NCBI RefSeq assembly: GCF_022163125.1
Contig: NZ_CP091881.1
Coordinates: 2,418,001 to 2,482,000 of the forward strand
DNA length: 64,000 bases
From: Paenibacillus sp. HWE-109
GTDB lineage: Bacteria > Bacillota > Bacilli > Paenibacillales > NBRC-103111
Direction: 5' to 3'
In this document: positions 52,901 to 61,768 of the stretch, one piece after another
Position numbering within the stretch: position 1 is the first letter of the stretch
How the letters are laid out: every line of letters starts with the position of its first letter
The notes under the pieces: generated by a model
The model's database searches: none
What the model saw: only the letters and a program-made list of their open reading frames with translations
Told to the model about the DNA's origin: nothing
Position numbers and translations under genes: made by a program

Positions 52901-53827
52901 TTGAGAGTAAAAAAGCACTATTCACGTCAATTATGGATTGATATTCGCAAAGATTGGGACTTATATCTTGCGCTCCTTCCTGGCCTTGCCTTTCTACTGC
53001 TGTTTAAGTATACGCCGATGTATGGCATCATCATTGCCTTTAAGGATTTCAATATTTTTGAGGGAATGGCAGCAAGTCCATGGGTAGGCTGGAAGCATTT
53101 TGAAAAGTTGATTTCATCTGAAAGTTTCTTATCTGTTTTTCAGAACACATTGATTATTTCGGTCTATAAAATTTTGTTCCTTTTCCCGCTGCCGATTATC
53201 GTAGCGATCTTGCTTAATGAATTAAGACAGGTTGCTTTTAAACGGAGTGTGCAAACGGTCATCTACTTGCCGCATTTCTTGTCATGGGTCATTGTGAGCG
53301 GTTTGTTCATTGATATTTTGTCCACGAACGGAGGTATTGTGAATAAAATGATTGTTTCGCTGGGTGGCGAACCGATCCGCTTCTTTCTGGACAGCGATAT
53401 CTTTCGCTCGGTGCTAGTGACATCCGCTGGGTGGAAGGACACCGGTTGGAATACGATCATTTATTTGGCTGCCTTGGCTGGCATCGACCCTGGACTATAT
53501 GAATCCGCGAAAATGGACGGAGCGAATAAATGGAAGCAAATTATTCATATTACGCTGCCAGGCTTACTGCCGATAATACTGCTGATGTTTATTCTAAGGC
53601 TAGGATATGTGCTTGAAGCGGGTACAGAACAAGTGCTTGTTATGTATAATCCGAGCGTTTATAACGTGGCTGACGTCATAGGCACTTATGTTTACCGCAT
53701 TGGATTAGGCGAACAGGATTATAGTTTTTCGACAGCTGTAGGCGTATTCGAATCTGTGGTCGCTTTTATCTTAATTTTGACAGGCAACGGATTGGCGAGG
53801 AAATTTTTTGGGCGCGGTATCTGGTGA
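52901..53827 (+). CDS. Carbohydrate ABC transporter permease (LplB/YtcO-like)
   Basis: 308 aa, six membrane segments, first permease of a CUT1 importer. LplB-type features: KDWDLYLALLPGLAFLLLFKYTPMYGIIIAFKDFN near the N-terminus and the EAA loop YESAKMDGANKWKQIIHITLPGLLP (~200-225). The start is TTG 52901, 8 nt after AAGGAGG. Partners are the next permease and the lipoprotein. An ATPase (MsmX-like) is expected elsewhere in the genome. Confidence 0.92.
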   Translation: MRVKKHYSRQLWIDIRKDWDLYLALLPGLAFLLLFKYTPMYGIIIAFKDFNIFEGMAASPWVGWKHFEKLISSESFLSVFQNTLIISVYKILFLFPLPIIVAILLNELRQVAFKRSVQTVIYLPHFLSWVIVSGLFIDILSTNGGIVNKMIVSLGGEPIRFFLDSDIFRSVLVTSAGWKDTGWNTIIYLAALAGIDPGLYESAKMDGANKWKQIIHITLPGLLPIILLMFILRLGYVLEAGTEQVLVMYNPSVYNVADVIGTYVYRIGLGEQDYSFSTAVGVFESVVAFILILTGNGLARKFFGRGIW

Positions 53828-53851
53828 TCGGCGCATGAAGGAGGAACAAGA

Positions 53852-54778
53852 ATGAGTGAAAACCTTACCGTTAAAGGATCTATTGGACCAAAGTCGGGCG
53901 CGGGCGTCATTCGCGCTTCAACGGGAGAGCGCATTTTCCAAGTCGTAAACGTTCTCTTTTTTATCTTATTAGGTCTCTCCACAATCTTTCCATTCATTAA
54001 TTTAATTGCCAAATCGCTAAGTGGAGAAGCCGCTGTCGTCTCGGGGATGGTGACGATGTATCCCATTGATTTTCAAGTGGGGACCTACGTTTATGTGGCA
54101 AGCAATTCACTATTCTTGAACGCCTTTACGGTCTCCGTCACCGTCACGTTAATTGGATCGCTCTTGGCTCTGGTCATGACAACCCTAGCAGCTTATCCGC
54201 TGTCCAAGCCTAGACTGCGAGGACGCAAGTTTTTCATCCTAATGTATCTCTTTACGATGCTGTTTAGTGGCGGGCTAATCCCGACTTATTTACTCATGCA
54301 TAAGCTTCATTTGATCGATAAACTGCCGGTGCTTTTTCTGCCCTTCATGATCAATGTCTACAACATGCTGATTATCAAAAGCTATTTTGAAAGTTTGCCT
54401 GACAGTCTGGAGGAATCGGCGAAAATCGATGGGGCGAGCAATATGAAAATTTTGGTGCGAATCATTTTACCGCTATCCATGCCTGTACTTGCAACGATTG
54501 CCCTTTTCTATGCGGTTACATTCTGGAATGATTATTTTACGTCATTGATCTATATCAACTCCGCGGATTTGAAGCCATTGCAGCTTTATTTAAAAGAGCT
54601 CTTCGTCACTTCAACCGATGCGTTCCTGAGAACGAATGTGGATGCTTCTCTGAATGTATCGCCGCAGTCGATTCAAGCTGCTTCCATCATTTTGGCGACA
54701 CTGCCGATTATCCTCGTGTATCCTTTCTTGCAGAAATATTTCGTGAAAGGCGTACTGGTGGGCTCGGTTAAAGGCTGA
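53852..54778 (+). CDS. Carbohydrate ABC transporter permease (LplC/YtcP-like)
   Basis: 308 aa, second permease of the importer. FILLGLSTIFPFINLIAKSLSGEAAV near residue 35 and the EAA loop LEESAKIDGASNMKILVRIILPLSMP (~185-210) are YtcP/LplC-like, with the C-terminal KYFVKGVLVGSVKG signature. GAAGGAGG precedes the ATG. Confidence 0.93.
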   Translation: MSENLTVKGSIGPKSGAGVIRASTGERIFQVVNVLFFILLGLSTIFPFINLIAKSLSGEAAVVSGMVTMYPIDFQVGTYVYVASNSLFLNAFTVSVTVTLIGSLLALVMTTLAAYPLSKPRLRGRKFFILMYLFTMLFSGGLIPTYLLMHKLHLIDKLPVLFLPFMINVYNMLIIKSYFESLPDSLEESAKIDGASNMKILVRIILPLSMPVLATIALFYAVTFWNDYFTSLIYINSADLKPLQLYLKELFVTSTDAFLRTNVDASLNVSPQSIQAASIILATLPIILVYPFLQKYFVKGVLVGSVKG

Positions 54779-54884
54779 ATTCAAAGTAGCAACCTCATGA
54801 AGGGTGGTGGTTGGGCAGCGACCGTATGGCAAGTTAGTTTGGCTATCTTCTATCCAATCTTGAAATGCAAAGGGAGGCATCTGC

Positions 54885-56417
54885 ATGTTAAAAAAATATT
54901 TAACAGTCCTATCCATTACCACGTTAGCGGCTGCACTAAGCGCTTGCGGCGGCGGCAATGAACCTGCTGGCAGTACGACAGTACCAAGTACGTCAACTTC
55001 ACCAACGGCTGTTGCAAGCACAAATGCGACTAAACCAGAATTCAAAGCGCTGCTGCAATATGCCCGGTTCGATCCCAACGCTGAGGTAGTGGCGAAATTT
55101 CTGAATGAGAAAACAGGATACAAAGTTACCTATGACATGCTGCCAGTTGAAAATCCGGATGACAAACTGAACCTGCTCATGGCCAACAAAGAACAATATG
55201 CTTTCATGCTGTTAACAGGTCCGCAGTATTCTAAACTCGCATCTTCCGGAGCCCTTGAACCGATTGATGAGTTGGTTAACAAATATGGCACCAATATGAA
55301 AAATGTGATTTCGCAAAACTCCTGGAACGGGGCTAAGCTAAACGGTAAAATTTACGGTATTCCACAAACGGGATCAGGCACGGTCGTCAACTCCTCGCTT
55401 ATTGTCCGGCAAGACTGGATGGATGAATTAGGACTCAAGCCTCCGACTACGCGTGATGAGTTGTATACGGTGATGAAAACGATCAAAGAAAAGAAGAATG
55501 TCATGGCCATATCAGGCGGCAAAAGTCCGCTATTGCCTGAAATATTGCCAACGTTTGGATTAACGATGGTTCAATCGACCTTGACAACAGGCTGGCAGGA
55601 TGTGAACGGGAAACTTGTTAATGCTGTCGAGAACCCGAACATGAAATCGTACTTGACGTTTATGAAAAAGCTGTACAGCGAGAAGCTGATTGATCAGGAA
55701 TGGTCACTGAACCAAGCCAATAAAGTCATTGAGAATTTCACAAGCGGTAAAGCAGCGATCATATCCAATGGCTATTTCAATGCGCCTACCGTGCAAAATG
55801 CACTTTTGAAAAACACGCCGAACGCCAAAATTGCCGCCCTGCCTTATCTGAAAGGCGATGATGGGAAAGTGCAGGTCATGGCAACTGCTGGGATCAGCTA
55901 TTATGTAGGTATCCCCAAATGGGCCGACAAGAAGGAAGAAATCATTAAGTACCTGGATTTAAAGTTGGATAAAGAGATACATAAAGAAGCAACGATCGGT
56001 AAAGAAGGGGTTCACCACAAAGTAGAGAATGGCAACTATTTCCCTATTCTGCCTATTTTCAACGATCAGTACAACAATGCGTCCTCCTTCCTTACAGGGG
56101 TTGATGAGAAAAACTATCCGATTTATTGGCAGGCTCGTGTTCGTAAAGATCCGATTCTAACGGACGCTTTCAATAAAAATCAAGAAGCGGCCAAAGGCAG
56201 CACAGTGGTCGATCCGCTTTCCTTCGCACCGCCGCTTGAAGCGATTGGGAAGAATAATCAGAAGCTGCAAAAATTGATGGAAGATACGTATTTGAAATAC
56301 ATTACCGGTGCAGAACCGCTTGAAAACTATGATAAATTCCTGGCACAGTGGAAAGCGGAGGGCGGCGATGAAATGACCAAAGCTGCTAACGAGTGGTACG
56401 CTGCGAATAAGAAATAA
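54885..56417 (+). CDS. Extracellular solute-binding lipoprotein (LplA-like, family 1)
   Basis: 510 aa. Signal: KKYLTVLSITTLAAALSAC with a lipobox LSAC and lipidated Cys near residue 21, then a low-complexity Ser/Thr linker. The mature protein is a family 1 sugar binder of the long LplA type that pairs with LplB/YtcP permeases. The ligand is probably an oligosaccharide; the nearby GHL10-type glycosidase hints at plant or bacterial polysaccharide fragments (inference). AAAGGGAGG precedes the ATG. Confidence 0.9.
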   Translation: MLKKYLTVLSITTLAAALSACGGGNEPAGSTTVPSTSTSPTAVASTNATKPEFKALLQYARFDPNAEVVAKFLNEKTGYKVTYDMLPVENPDDKLNLLMANKEQYAFMLLTGPQYSKLASSGALEPIDELVNKYGTNMKNVISQNSWNGAKLNGKIYGIPQTGSGTVVNSSLIVRQDWMDELGLKPPTTRDELYTVMKTIKEKKNVMAISGGKSPLLPEILPTFGLTMVQSTLTTGWQDVNGKLVNAVENPNMKSYLTFMKKLYSEKLIDQEWSLNQANKVIENFTSGKAAIISNGYFNAPTVQNALLKNTPNAKIAALPYLKGDDGKVQVMATAGISYYVGIPKWADKKEEIIKYLDLKLDKEIHKEATIGKEGVHHKVENGNYFPILPIFNDQYNNASSFLTGVDEKNYPIYWQARVRKDPILTDAFNKNQEAAKGSTVVDPLSFAPPLEAIGKNNQKLQKLMEDTYLKYITGAEPLENYDKFLAQWKAEGGDEMTKAANEWYAANKK

Positions 56418-56430
56418 TAGACACGCAATT

Positions 56431-56460
56431 CCCCTGTGGTTGACTGCCACGGGGGTTTAT
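56431..56460 (+). terminator. Hairpin after the solute-binding protein gene
   Basis: CCCC-GTGG pairs with CCAC-GGGG around TTGACTG (one bulged T), followed by TTTATTA. Likely partial termination before the dehydrogenase-like gene. Confidence 0.6.
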
Positions 56461-56482
56461 TAGGACTAAGGGAGTGGGAGTT

Positions 56483-57316
56483 ATGAAGAAAATCGGGTTT
56501 ATTGATTATTATTTGGATGAATGGCATGCGGAGAAATATCCGGCTTGGATAGAGCAGGCTTCAGGTGGAAAGATGAAAGTTGAATTTGCTTATGGCCATA
56601 TAGACTTGCCTGACAAGAGCAGCAACGCAGCATGGTGTGCGAAGAAAGGCATTCAACTGTTTAGTACGATAGAGGCTGTTGTGGAACAAAGTGACTATTT
56701 GGTCATTTTATCGCCTGATCATCCAGAATTTCATGAAGAATTGTCGCTTCTTGCGCTTCGATCCGGCAAACCAACGTATATCGATAAAACATTCGCGCCA
56801 AGTCAAGCGGCTGCCTCACGTATGTTTGAACTCGCAGAGAAGCACAGAACACCTATGTATTCTACCTCGGCACTGCGGTTTGCAGTTGAGTATACCGATC
56901 TTCAGAAGACGGGCATCGAGTCTATCTGCAGCTTGGGGCCAGGAGAATTCGGGAACTATGCGATTCATCAAGTTGAACCGATCATTATGCTGATGGGCAT
57001 AGATGTGAAACGAGTCATGTGGACGGGGACCGACAAGACGCCATCTTTGATTATCGGCTATGCAGATGGTCGTCAGGCGACGATTAACTTGTACGGCTGG
57101 GATTGCCCATTCAACATGGCCTTGCGCTATGAGGAAGGCGCATCGAAGTTTATCCAAATCGAGTCGGATTTCTTCGGCCGATTTATTGCAAACCTTGTCG
57201 GCTTCTTCGAAACCGGCAAGCCTGTTGTATCCCAAGCGGAAACCATCGCTATTGCGACGGTTTTGGAGCGGGGCTTGAAGGCGCGTTTCACGCCGCATCA
57301 GTGGGTGTTAATTTAG
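56483..57316 (+). CDS. Gfo/Idh/MocA-like oxidoreductase, atypical
   Basis: About 277 aa, shorter than usual (~330-400). It begins MKKIGFIDYYLDEWHAEKYP, without the GxGxxG loop expected for NAD(P) binding, but the later SDYLVILSPDHPEFHEEL and GKPTYIDKTFAPSQ match the cofactor-domain strand and EKP-like (here DKT) position of this family. It may have lost classic dehydrogenase activity or bind its cofactor differently. Part of the sugar import operon. ATG 56483 follows GGGAG. Confidence 0.7.
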   Translation: MKKIGFIDYYLDEWHAEKYPAWIEQASGGKMKVEFAYGHIDLPDKSSNAAWCAKKGIQLFSTIEAVVEQSDYLVILSPDHPEFHEELSLLALRSGKPTYIDKTFAPSQAAASRMFELAEKHRTPMYSTSALRFAVEYTDLQKTGIESICSLGPGEFGNYAIHQVEPIIMLMGIDVKRVMWTGTDKTPSLIIGYADGRQATINLYGWDCPFNMALRYEEGASKFIQIESDFFGRFIANLVGFFETGKPVVSQAETIAIATVLERGLKARFTPHQWVLI

Positions 57317-57342
57317 TTTCTGAGAAGACTAAAGGAGGAAGT

Positions 57343-57370
57343 TCCTGCTCATTCATTGGAATGAGCAGGA
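57343..57370. other. Perfect 12-bp stem-loop without T-run
   Basis: TCCTGCTCATTC, loop ATTG, GAATGAGCAGGA. It begins 26 nt after the dehydrogenase-like gene. It may stabilise the 3' end of that transcript; no T-run follows on the + strand. Confidence 0.6.
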
Positions 57371-57393
57371 GCCTGCGGCTTGGTCACCTACAA

Positions 57394-57592
57394 TGATAAG
57401 CACAGGGATAAATAGAACAATCCACGAGGGCTTATTCTGCTGAATTATGGGGCATTTCGTGAAATAAGACCATTGAGGGTGCTTATCTGCCTCATTTCCG
57501 GATCTGCTTGCTCAGAATGAACGATAAGCACTGCTGCCTTGCTTATACCTCTAGATCAGTAGGAATTCTGACTAATAAGCACTTTCAGCTGC
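57394..57592. repeat. Interspersed repeat D (variant family with GATAAGCAC motif)
   Basis: Contains GATAAGCAC (57395, 57522), AATAAGCAC (57573) and inverted GTGCTTAT (57479), with the central CATTTCGTGAAATAAGACC block that is nearly the same as in copies A and B. The overall layout is the same, but the flanking motif GGGAACTACA is replaced. Confidence 0.6.
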
Positions 57593-57632
57593 CTTAATCT
57601 CAGTGGTTCCTCTAATGCAAGACGTGCCTAAC

Positions 57633-57885
57633 CGAAGCATCTAGAACACAGAAGCATTTGGAATACAGAAGCATCGAGAACACAGAAGCATTGAGAACAC
57701 AGAAGCATCCAGAACACAAAAGCATTGAGAACGCAAAAGCATTGAGAACGCAGAAGCATCGAGAACACAGAAGCATTGAGAACACAAAGCATTGAGAACG
57801 CAGAAGTATCGAGAACACAGAAGCAGCCCGAGCACAAAAGCAGCCCGAACACAAAAGCAACCCCAACACAAAAGCATCCGGAACT
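57633..57885. repeat. Tandem array of a 17-bp unit, about 15 copies
   Basis: Consensus AGAAGCATYGAGAACAC, head to tail without spacers; one unit is 16 bp, and the last four units drift (AGCAGCCCGAGCAC, AGCAACCCCAACAC, AGCATCCGGAAC). Because 17 is not a multiple of 3, all frames repeat with a 51-nt period, which creates long cysteine-rich frames on the minus strand that I do not regard as genes. Confidence 0.9.
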
Positions 57886-57913
57886 TCCATAAGGAAGGTA
57901 CCGGATGCTTTTT
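57870..57913 (+). terminator. Terminator-like hairpin whose left arm is the last tandem unit
   Basis: AAAAGCATCCGG (57870-57881) pairs with CCGGATGCTTTTT (57901-57913), enclosing a second stem CTTCC-ATAA-GGAAG. It is a very stable structure ending in five T. Confidence 0.8.
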
Positions 57914-57914
57914 G

Positions 57915-58124
57915 CGTGGATTTAAGGGATTCTCCCATTATTGTGGAGATCCGAAAAAAGGGTTTAAGCTGCTCGCATGTGAAGGATGCCACGATCTTAA
58001 GGTGGTGTCCTATCGGTGCCAGGGACGTTTCTGCACGACGTGTTCATGCGGAGAAACGGAAGAGAGACTCCAGTCTCGAGGCTTGGGTTCCAAGTCACCC
58101 TATCACGATGGATTGGTTCGATGA
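57915..58124 (+). pseudogene. Remnant of an IS91-type transposase zinc-binding domain
   Basis: One frame reads FSHYCGDPKKGFKLLACEGC, then VSYRCQGRFCTTC, i.e. C-x11-C-x2-C-x9-C-x4-C-x2-C, which fits the N-terminal zinc domain of IS91-family transposases. After this the frame degrades and stops at 58124; no catalytic tyrosine or replication domain follows. The upstream part of the frame runs into the tandem array. A decayed fragment, not a functional gene. Confidence 0.6.
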
Positions 58125-58232
58125 GATGAGAACAAGGTTGCTGTGAACGTACGTATTTATTCGAATGGCTGCTGGTTTGGAGGTATAAACAAGCTATTTG
58201 GAGAATGAGATCCACTAGCTTAGCAATCGCGC

Positions 58233-58586
58233 GGAGATAAGGGAACGTCAAGCCGCGATACTAGAAAAATGTGTCAGGATAGCGAGTTTGAGGGAACTAC
58301 AGTCCGCTATAATTCTGAAAACAGCTATATTTAGCGCCAGAGGGAACTACAATCCGCTATGTCACCATTTCTCCGTCGGAATCAGCAGTTTCCGCTTAAA
58401 TAGCGGATCTCAGTTCCCTTTCATGCTACGTTTACCCCAGTTTCCGCCATATAGAGGATCATAGTTCCTTTTCACACGACGCTCTCGGTCATTGCAAAGC
58501 CCAAAGGGAACTACGATCCGCTAGTTTGTTGAAAACCGTTATGAAGCCGCTCATCTCTTAGGGCGGCAAAGCCGGTTTTCTTATTG
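58233..58586. repeat. Interspersed intergenic repeat, copy C (longest)
   Basis: Carries GGGAACTACAGTCCGCTA (58292), GGGAACTACAATCCGCTA (58342) and GGGAACTACGATCCGCTA (58506) plus inverted AGCGGATCTCAGTTCCC (near 58402) and a weaker inverted copy near 58456-58468. It begins GAGATAAGGGAACGTCAAGC, like copy B, and ends with the CGGC-AAA-GCCG tail of copy A. Lies between convergent genes. Confidence 0.8.
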
Positions 58587-58604
58587 AGGCTACTTTTTCA
58601 TATC

Positions 58605-61600
58605 TTATTCAATCTCTCTATCATCCATTTTGTCTTTATGGTTGTTGAATACCTTGACTTTAATTTCATCTTTTTTGCCGCGATAGGACGCGCTGATCGT
58701 GGCAGTGCCGGGTTTCACGGCTGTGATCGTGCCGTTCGCTGAAACCGTGGCGACTGTATCATGTGAAGAGCTAAACTGCACTCCTTGCGTAAGGATTGCC
58801 GTTACACCGTCAGAATAAGTAGCTTTCAGCTGCGCCAGCTGTGTCTCACCTTTGACAAGGCTAATTTTCTTCCCAACAAAGTCAATAGATTTCAGCTCGA
58901 CTACGGTGACCAGTGACTTCGTGACTTTGCCCTCGTATTGCGCCGTGATCTCCGCCGTACCCGTTTTTAGCGCCCTAAGGGTGCCATCTGCCGTAATGCT
59001 TACGACATTGGGCTTGCTGGAACTGAAGCTAGCCCCGGATATAACGGCCGATGAACCATCGGAATAAACAGCCGAGGTGACCACGGGAAGTTGGTCGTTA
59101 ACGACAAGACGATAGGCTGGGGAGTCGAGTTTGATTTCTGTGAGTATGGGAGCCGACCGAGTAATCGTGACGGTTTTTTCGTTTGTTTTGAGGCCATCCA
59201 CATAGACCGAGATTTTCACGGCATTCGATCCTATGTTTAGATTCACATGACCGCTGAAGTCGCCATTGGTTGATAAAGCAGCAGGGACGTTGTTCAGACG
59301 AACTTCCGCTGTACCGGGACCAAGCACTTCCACATTGCCTTTGATTTCAAAATTCGGAAGAGATGTGGTCGCATTCGCATAAGCCAAGTGGCCGCGCAGA
59401 ACAGCGGACCTCACATTATCGCCGATTTTGTAAGTGTTGGCGACCAGTTGACGCTTGGTTCTAACGCCAGAAGCATCCAGCGCAGAGATGACAAACCCGC
59501 CTTGCGGAATTACGCTGTTATTGGGCAGCATATTCGTCCAGTTCCAGGTTAGCGCTTGTTGACGATTAACAACATTGGTAACTTTGCCATTGCTCCCAAC
59601 GACGGCTTCAACGCCGAATGTTGTGGTCGCCGTGGTTAAACCAAAGGCATCCGAATATACATTCAAATTATTCTCATTGCGGCTAACGTTGTACATATCG
59701 CCTAGCAAGAACGCTTCGGGATTTCCTGGAACGCTCGAGCCGACTTGATAGTCTTGCACATACGGGACATTCTGCAGCGATGCTTTGACAACAGGCCAGT
59801 TGACCTGTGAGTAGTCGAAAAGCATGAGGCCGTTGGATTGTGACAAGCCTGCTTGAAATACAGAACGCTGTAGTGGGGGATCTTGAATGTTGGCAAGCGC
59901 GATGCTGGCATACATCGGGATCTCGCCGTTGGTCACGATATTGCCCAGCGTAATATGGTGCTCAATTTCCTTTTGCGTCGTTTGATAGGTGCCGATCATA
60001 AGGAAATCGATGTTCTTCGCATATCCGGCTGTGGCGTAAGAGTCTGTATACATGCTGTCTTCGGGAAATTGGAGTCGGCTATCGTAATGGAAATTCGTGC
60101 TGCCCCAATGGACGCCGTTCAAATAATAGGACTCAAACCACGAGCCTACATAAGCAGAAGCGTAAACCTTTTTGCCCTTCAAGGCCGTATATCTGTCGGT
60201 TAATTGACGAACATCATCTGTAAACGTCTTAATGGTTTGGGAGCGGAATTCCCACCAGTCGTTGATGAGTGGTCCGTTAACCCGAACATTATTGACGTAG
60301 GAGAATACGTCAGCAGGCCAATTGGTCAACTGCTTGCCACGTGCAGCAAGAAAGGCTTCGAATTTAGTGCGAGTCAAGGGGCTGAAGTCAGCCGTTTCAT
60401 TGTCATAGCGCGTCCGATCGAGCACAACGCCATCGACATCATAATTTTTGATAACTTCTTCCATGTTAGTTAATTCAAATGCTCGCACAGCCTCATTAGC
60501 CGGATTGACGAAAGCTACGAGAGACTTACCGGATTTGTAGTAATTACTCTCCCGCAGCCGAAGAATTTGACCGCCATCTTCCGGGCGATAGACCTGCTCC
60601 TCCCAGTCGAGGTGCTGATTCAACAGCGCATATTCATTATGAGCAGGGGAACCTTCGGCGAAGACGTTAAAGGCGGCATGGATTTTAATCCCAAGCTGAT
60701 GTCCATATGTAATGAATTCCTGCAGCATATCCAGGTTCGGATTAGCGCCAGCCCGCGTTGGAGCAGTCATCATGGAAATATGCGGCCGCCCGGTCAAATC
60801 ATTTCGTTTGTAGTTGGCAAAGCCTTCAACACCCTTGACATCAAGGGCAACAGCAGTGACGCCGGCATCCTTCGCTTTGGTAAGCATATCACGGACATTC
60901 TCGGGGGTTTGCAGCTTAAAAATGTTCGTTCCTTGATCGACCCAGAGAACGACTTCTTTGGGGGCGCTTGTCTGCTTTTTGTAAAAGGCGATAAGTGACT
61001 TTTTGGCGCTTTGTACGCCATTTTTGGCAATGACGACATCCAGGTAGTTGACACCTTCTACAAGGTTGATTTCAAGCTGAAACGTTTGATTCGCTAGTAA
61101 CGCAGCGGCTGTTTGATTAACTCGCACGGTGTAGACGCTGCTTGCCTCCACATTCTCCAGCTTGCCGGATACCGTTACTTTCGGTTCTGTGACTGTAAAC
61201 CATTCCTCATTGTTTAGTTTAAGCTGAACTTTGAGACCTTGGCCTGTCATGAGATCGGCAACAGGGATGACCCCGCCGTTTTTACGCAGTTTTATAAGAT
61301 CGCCAACTTTGAAGTTTTTGGCCAAGTACTGTTTAAAAGTTTTGTTGGCCCAGCTATCATCGTTGGCGACCAACACATAGCCGCCTTGCGGAATTGACAG
61401 GGTGGTCGGTCCAGACCAAACGGGAACAGCGCCATTGATAGAAGGGTTTATGACTTGAGTCACATGGTTCGCAGAGTCAACGACGACGCCAACGGATGTT
61501 TTGGCTACGGTTATCTCAGATGCATACTCCGTTGTAAATAAGGCTAGGTAATCGGTGATACCACTGGTGTCTTTATCAACGAGATTAATTTGCTTTCGCG

Positions 61601-61766
61601 GACCTTCGATATCAATCGTAATGTCAACGGGAGCAGCTTCCACTTCGATATAATCAGCTGCATTTGCTGCAAAGGCCGTCATCGGGATCAAAGAAACAAT
61701 TAATGTCAACAGTAGCGCAATACTTAGCCATTTGGGTGTTTTCAACGGGATACACATTCCTTTCAT
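58605..61766 (-). CDS. Secreted GHL10-type glycosidase-like protein with two C-terminal BIG2 domains
   Basis: 1053 aa, exported: signal KTPKWLSIALLLTLIVSLIPMTAFAA. Beta-rich N-terminal region (~45-265), then a TIM barrel of the GHL10/DUF187 family (~270-620) with VVLWVDQGTNIF, AKDAGVTAVALDVKG, GIKIHAAFNVFAEGS and YDVDGVVLDRTRYDN. More beta domains follow, and two bacterial Ig-like group 2 repeats (~890-965 and ~968-1045; FSSSKPNVVSITADGTLRAL, FSSSHDTVATVSANGTITAV). No sorting signal. The start may instead be TTG 61745, which would begin directly at the signal peptide with AAAGGA upstream. Substrate unknown. Confidence 0.82.
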   Translation of the reverse strand: MKGMCIPLKTPKWLSIALLLTLIVSLIPMTAFAANAADYIEVEAAPVDITIDIEGPRKQINLVDKDTSGITDYLALFTTEYASEITVAKTSVGVVVDSANHVTQVINPSINGAVPVWSGPTTLSIPQGGYVLVANDDSWANKTFKQYLAKNFKVGDLIKLRKNGGVIPVADLMTGQGLKVQLKLNNEEWFTVTEPKVTVSGKLENVEASSVYTVRVNQTAAALLANQTFQLEINLVEGVNYLDVVIAKNGVQSAKKSLIAFYKKQTSAPKEVVLWVDQGTNIFKLQTPENVRDMLTKAKDAGVTAVALDVKGVEGFANYKRNDLTGRPHISMMTAPTRAGANPNLDMLQEFITYGHQLGIKIHAAFNVFAEGSPAHNEYALLNQHLDWEEQVYRPEDGGQILRLRESNYYKSGKSLVAFVNPANEAVRAFELTNMEEVIKNYDVDGVVLDRTRYDNETADFSPLTRTKFEAFLAARGKQLTNWPADVFSYVNNVRVNGPLINDWWEFRSQTIKTFTDDVRQLTDRYTALKGKKVYASAYVGSWFESYYLNGVHWGSTNFHYDSRLQFPEDSMYTDSYATAGYAKNIDFLMIGTYQTTQKEIEHHITLGNIVTNGEIPMYASIALANIQDPPLQRSVFQAGLSQSNGLMLFDYSQVNWPVVKASLQNVPYVQDYQVGSSVPGNPEAFLLGDMYNVSRNENNLNVYSDAFGLTTATTTFGVEAVVGSNGKVTNVVNRQQALTWNWTNMLPNNSVIPQGGFVISALDASGVRTKRQLVANTYKIGDNVRSAVLRGHLAYANATTSLPNFEIKGNVEVLGPGTAEVRLNNVPAALSTNGDFSGHVNLNIGSNAVKISVYVDGLKTNEKTVTITRSAPILTEIKLDSPAYRLVVNDQLPVVTSAVYSDGSSAVISGASFSSSKPNVVSITADGTLRALKTGTAEITAQYEGKVTKSLVTVVELKSIDFVGKKISLVKGETQLAQLKATYSDGVTAILTQGVQFSSSHDTVATVSANGTITAVKPGTATISASYRGKKDEIKVKVFNNHKDKMDDREIE

Positions 61767-61768
61767 CG

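Noticed and set aside
57633..57885. Possible CRISPR array
   Set aside because: The 17-bp units are contiguous, with no spacers and no cas genes nearby.
57612..57992. Overlapping cysteine/leucine-rich minus-strand frames of 74-126 codons
   Set aside because: They arise because the 17-bp tandem unit is open in several frames; there is no ribosome binding site and the periodic composition follows the DNA repeat.
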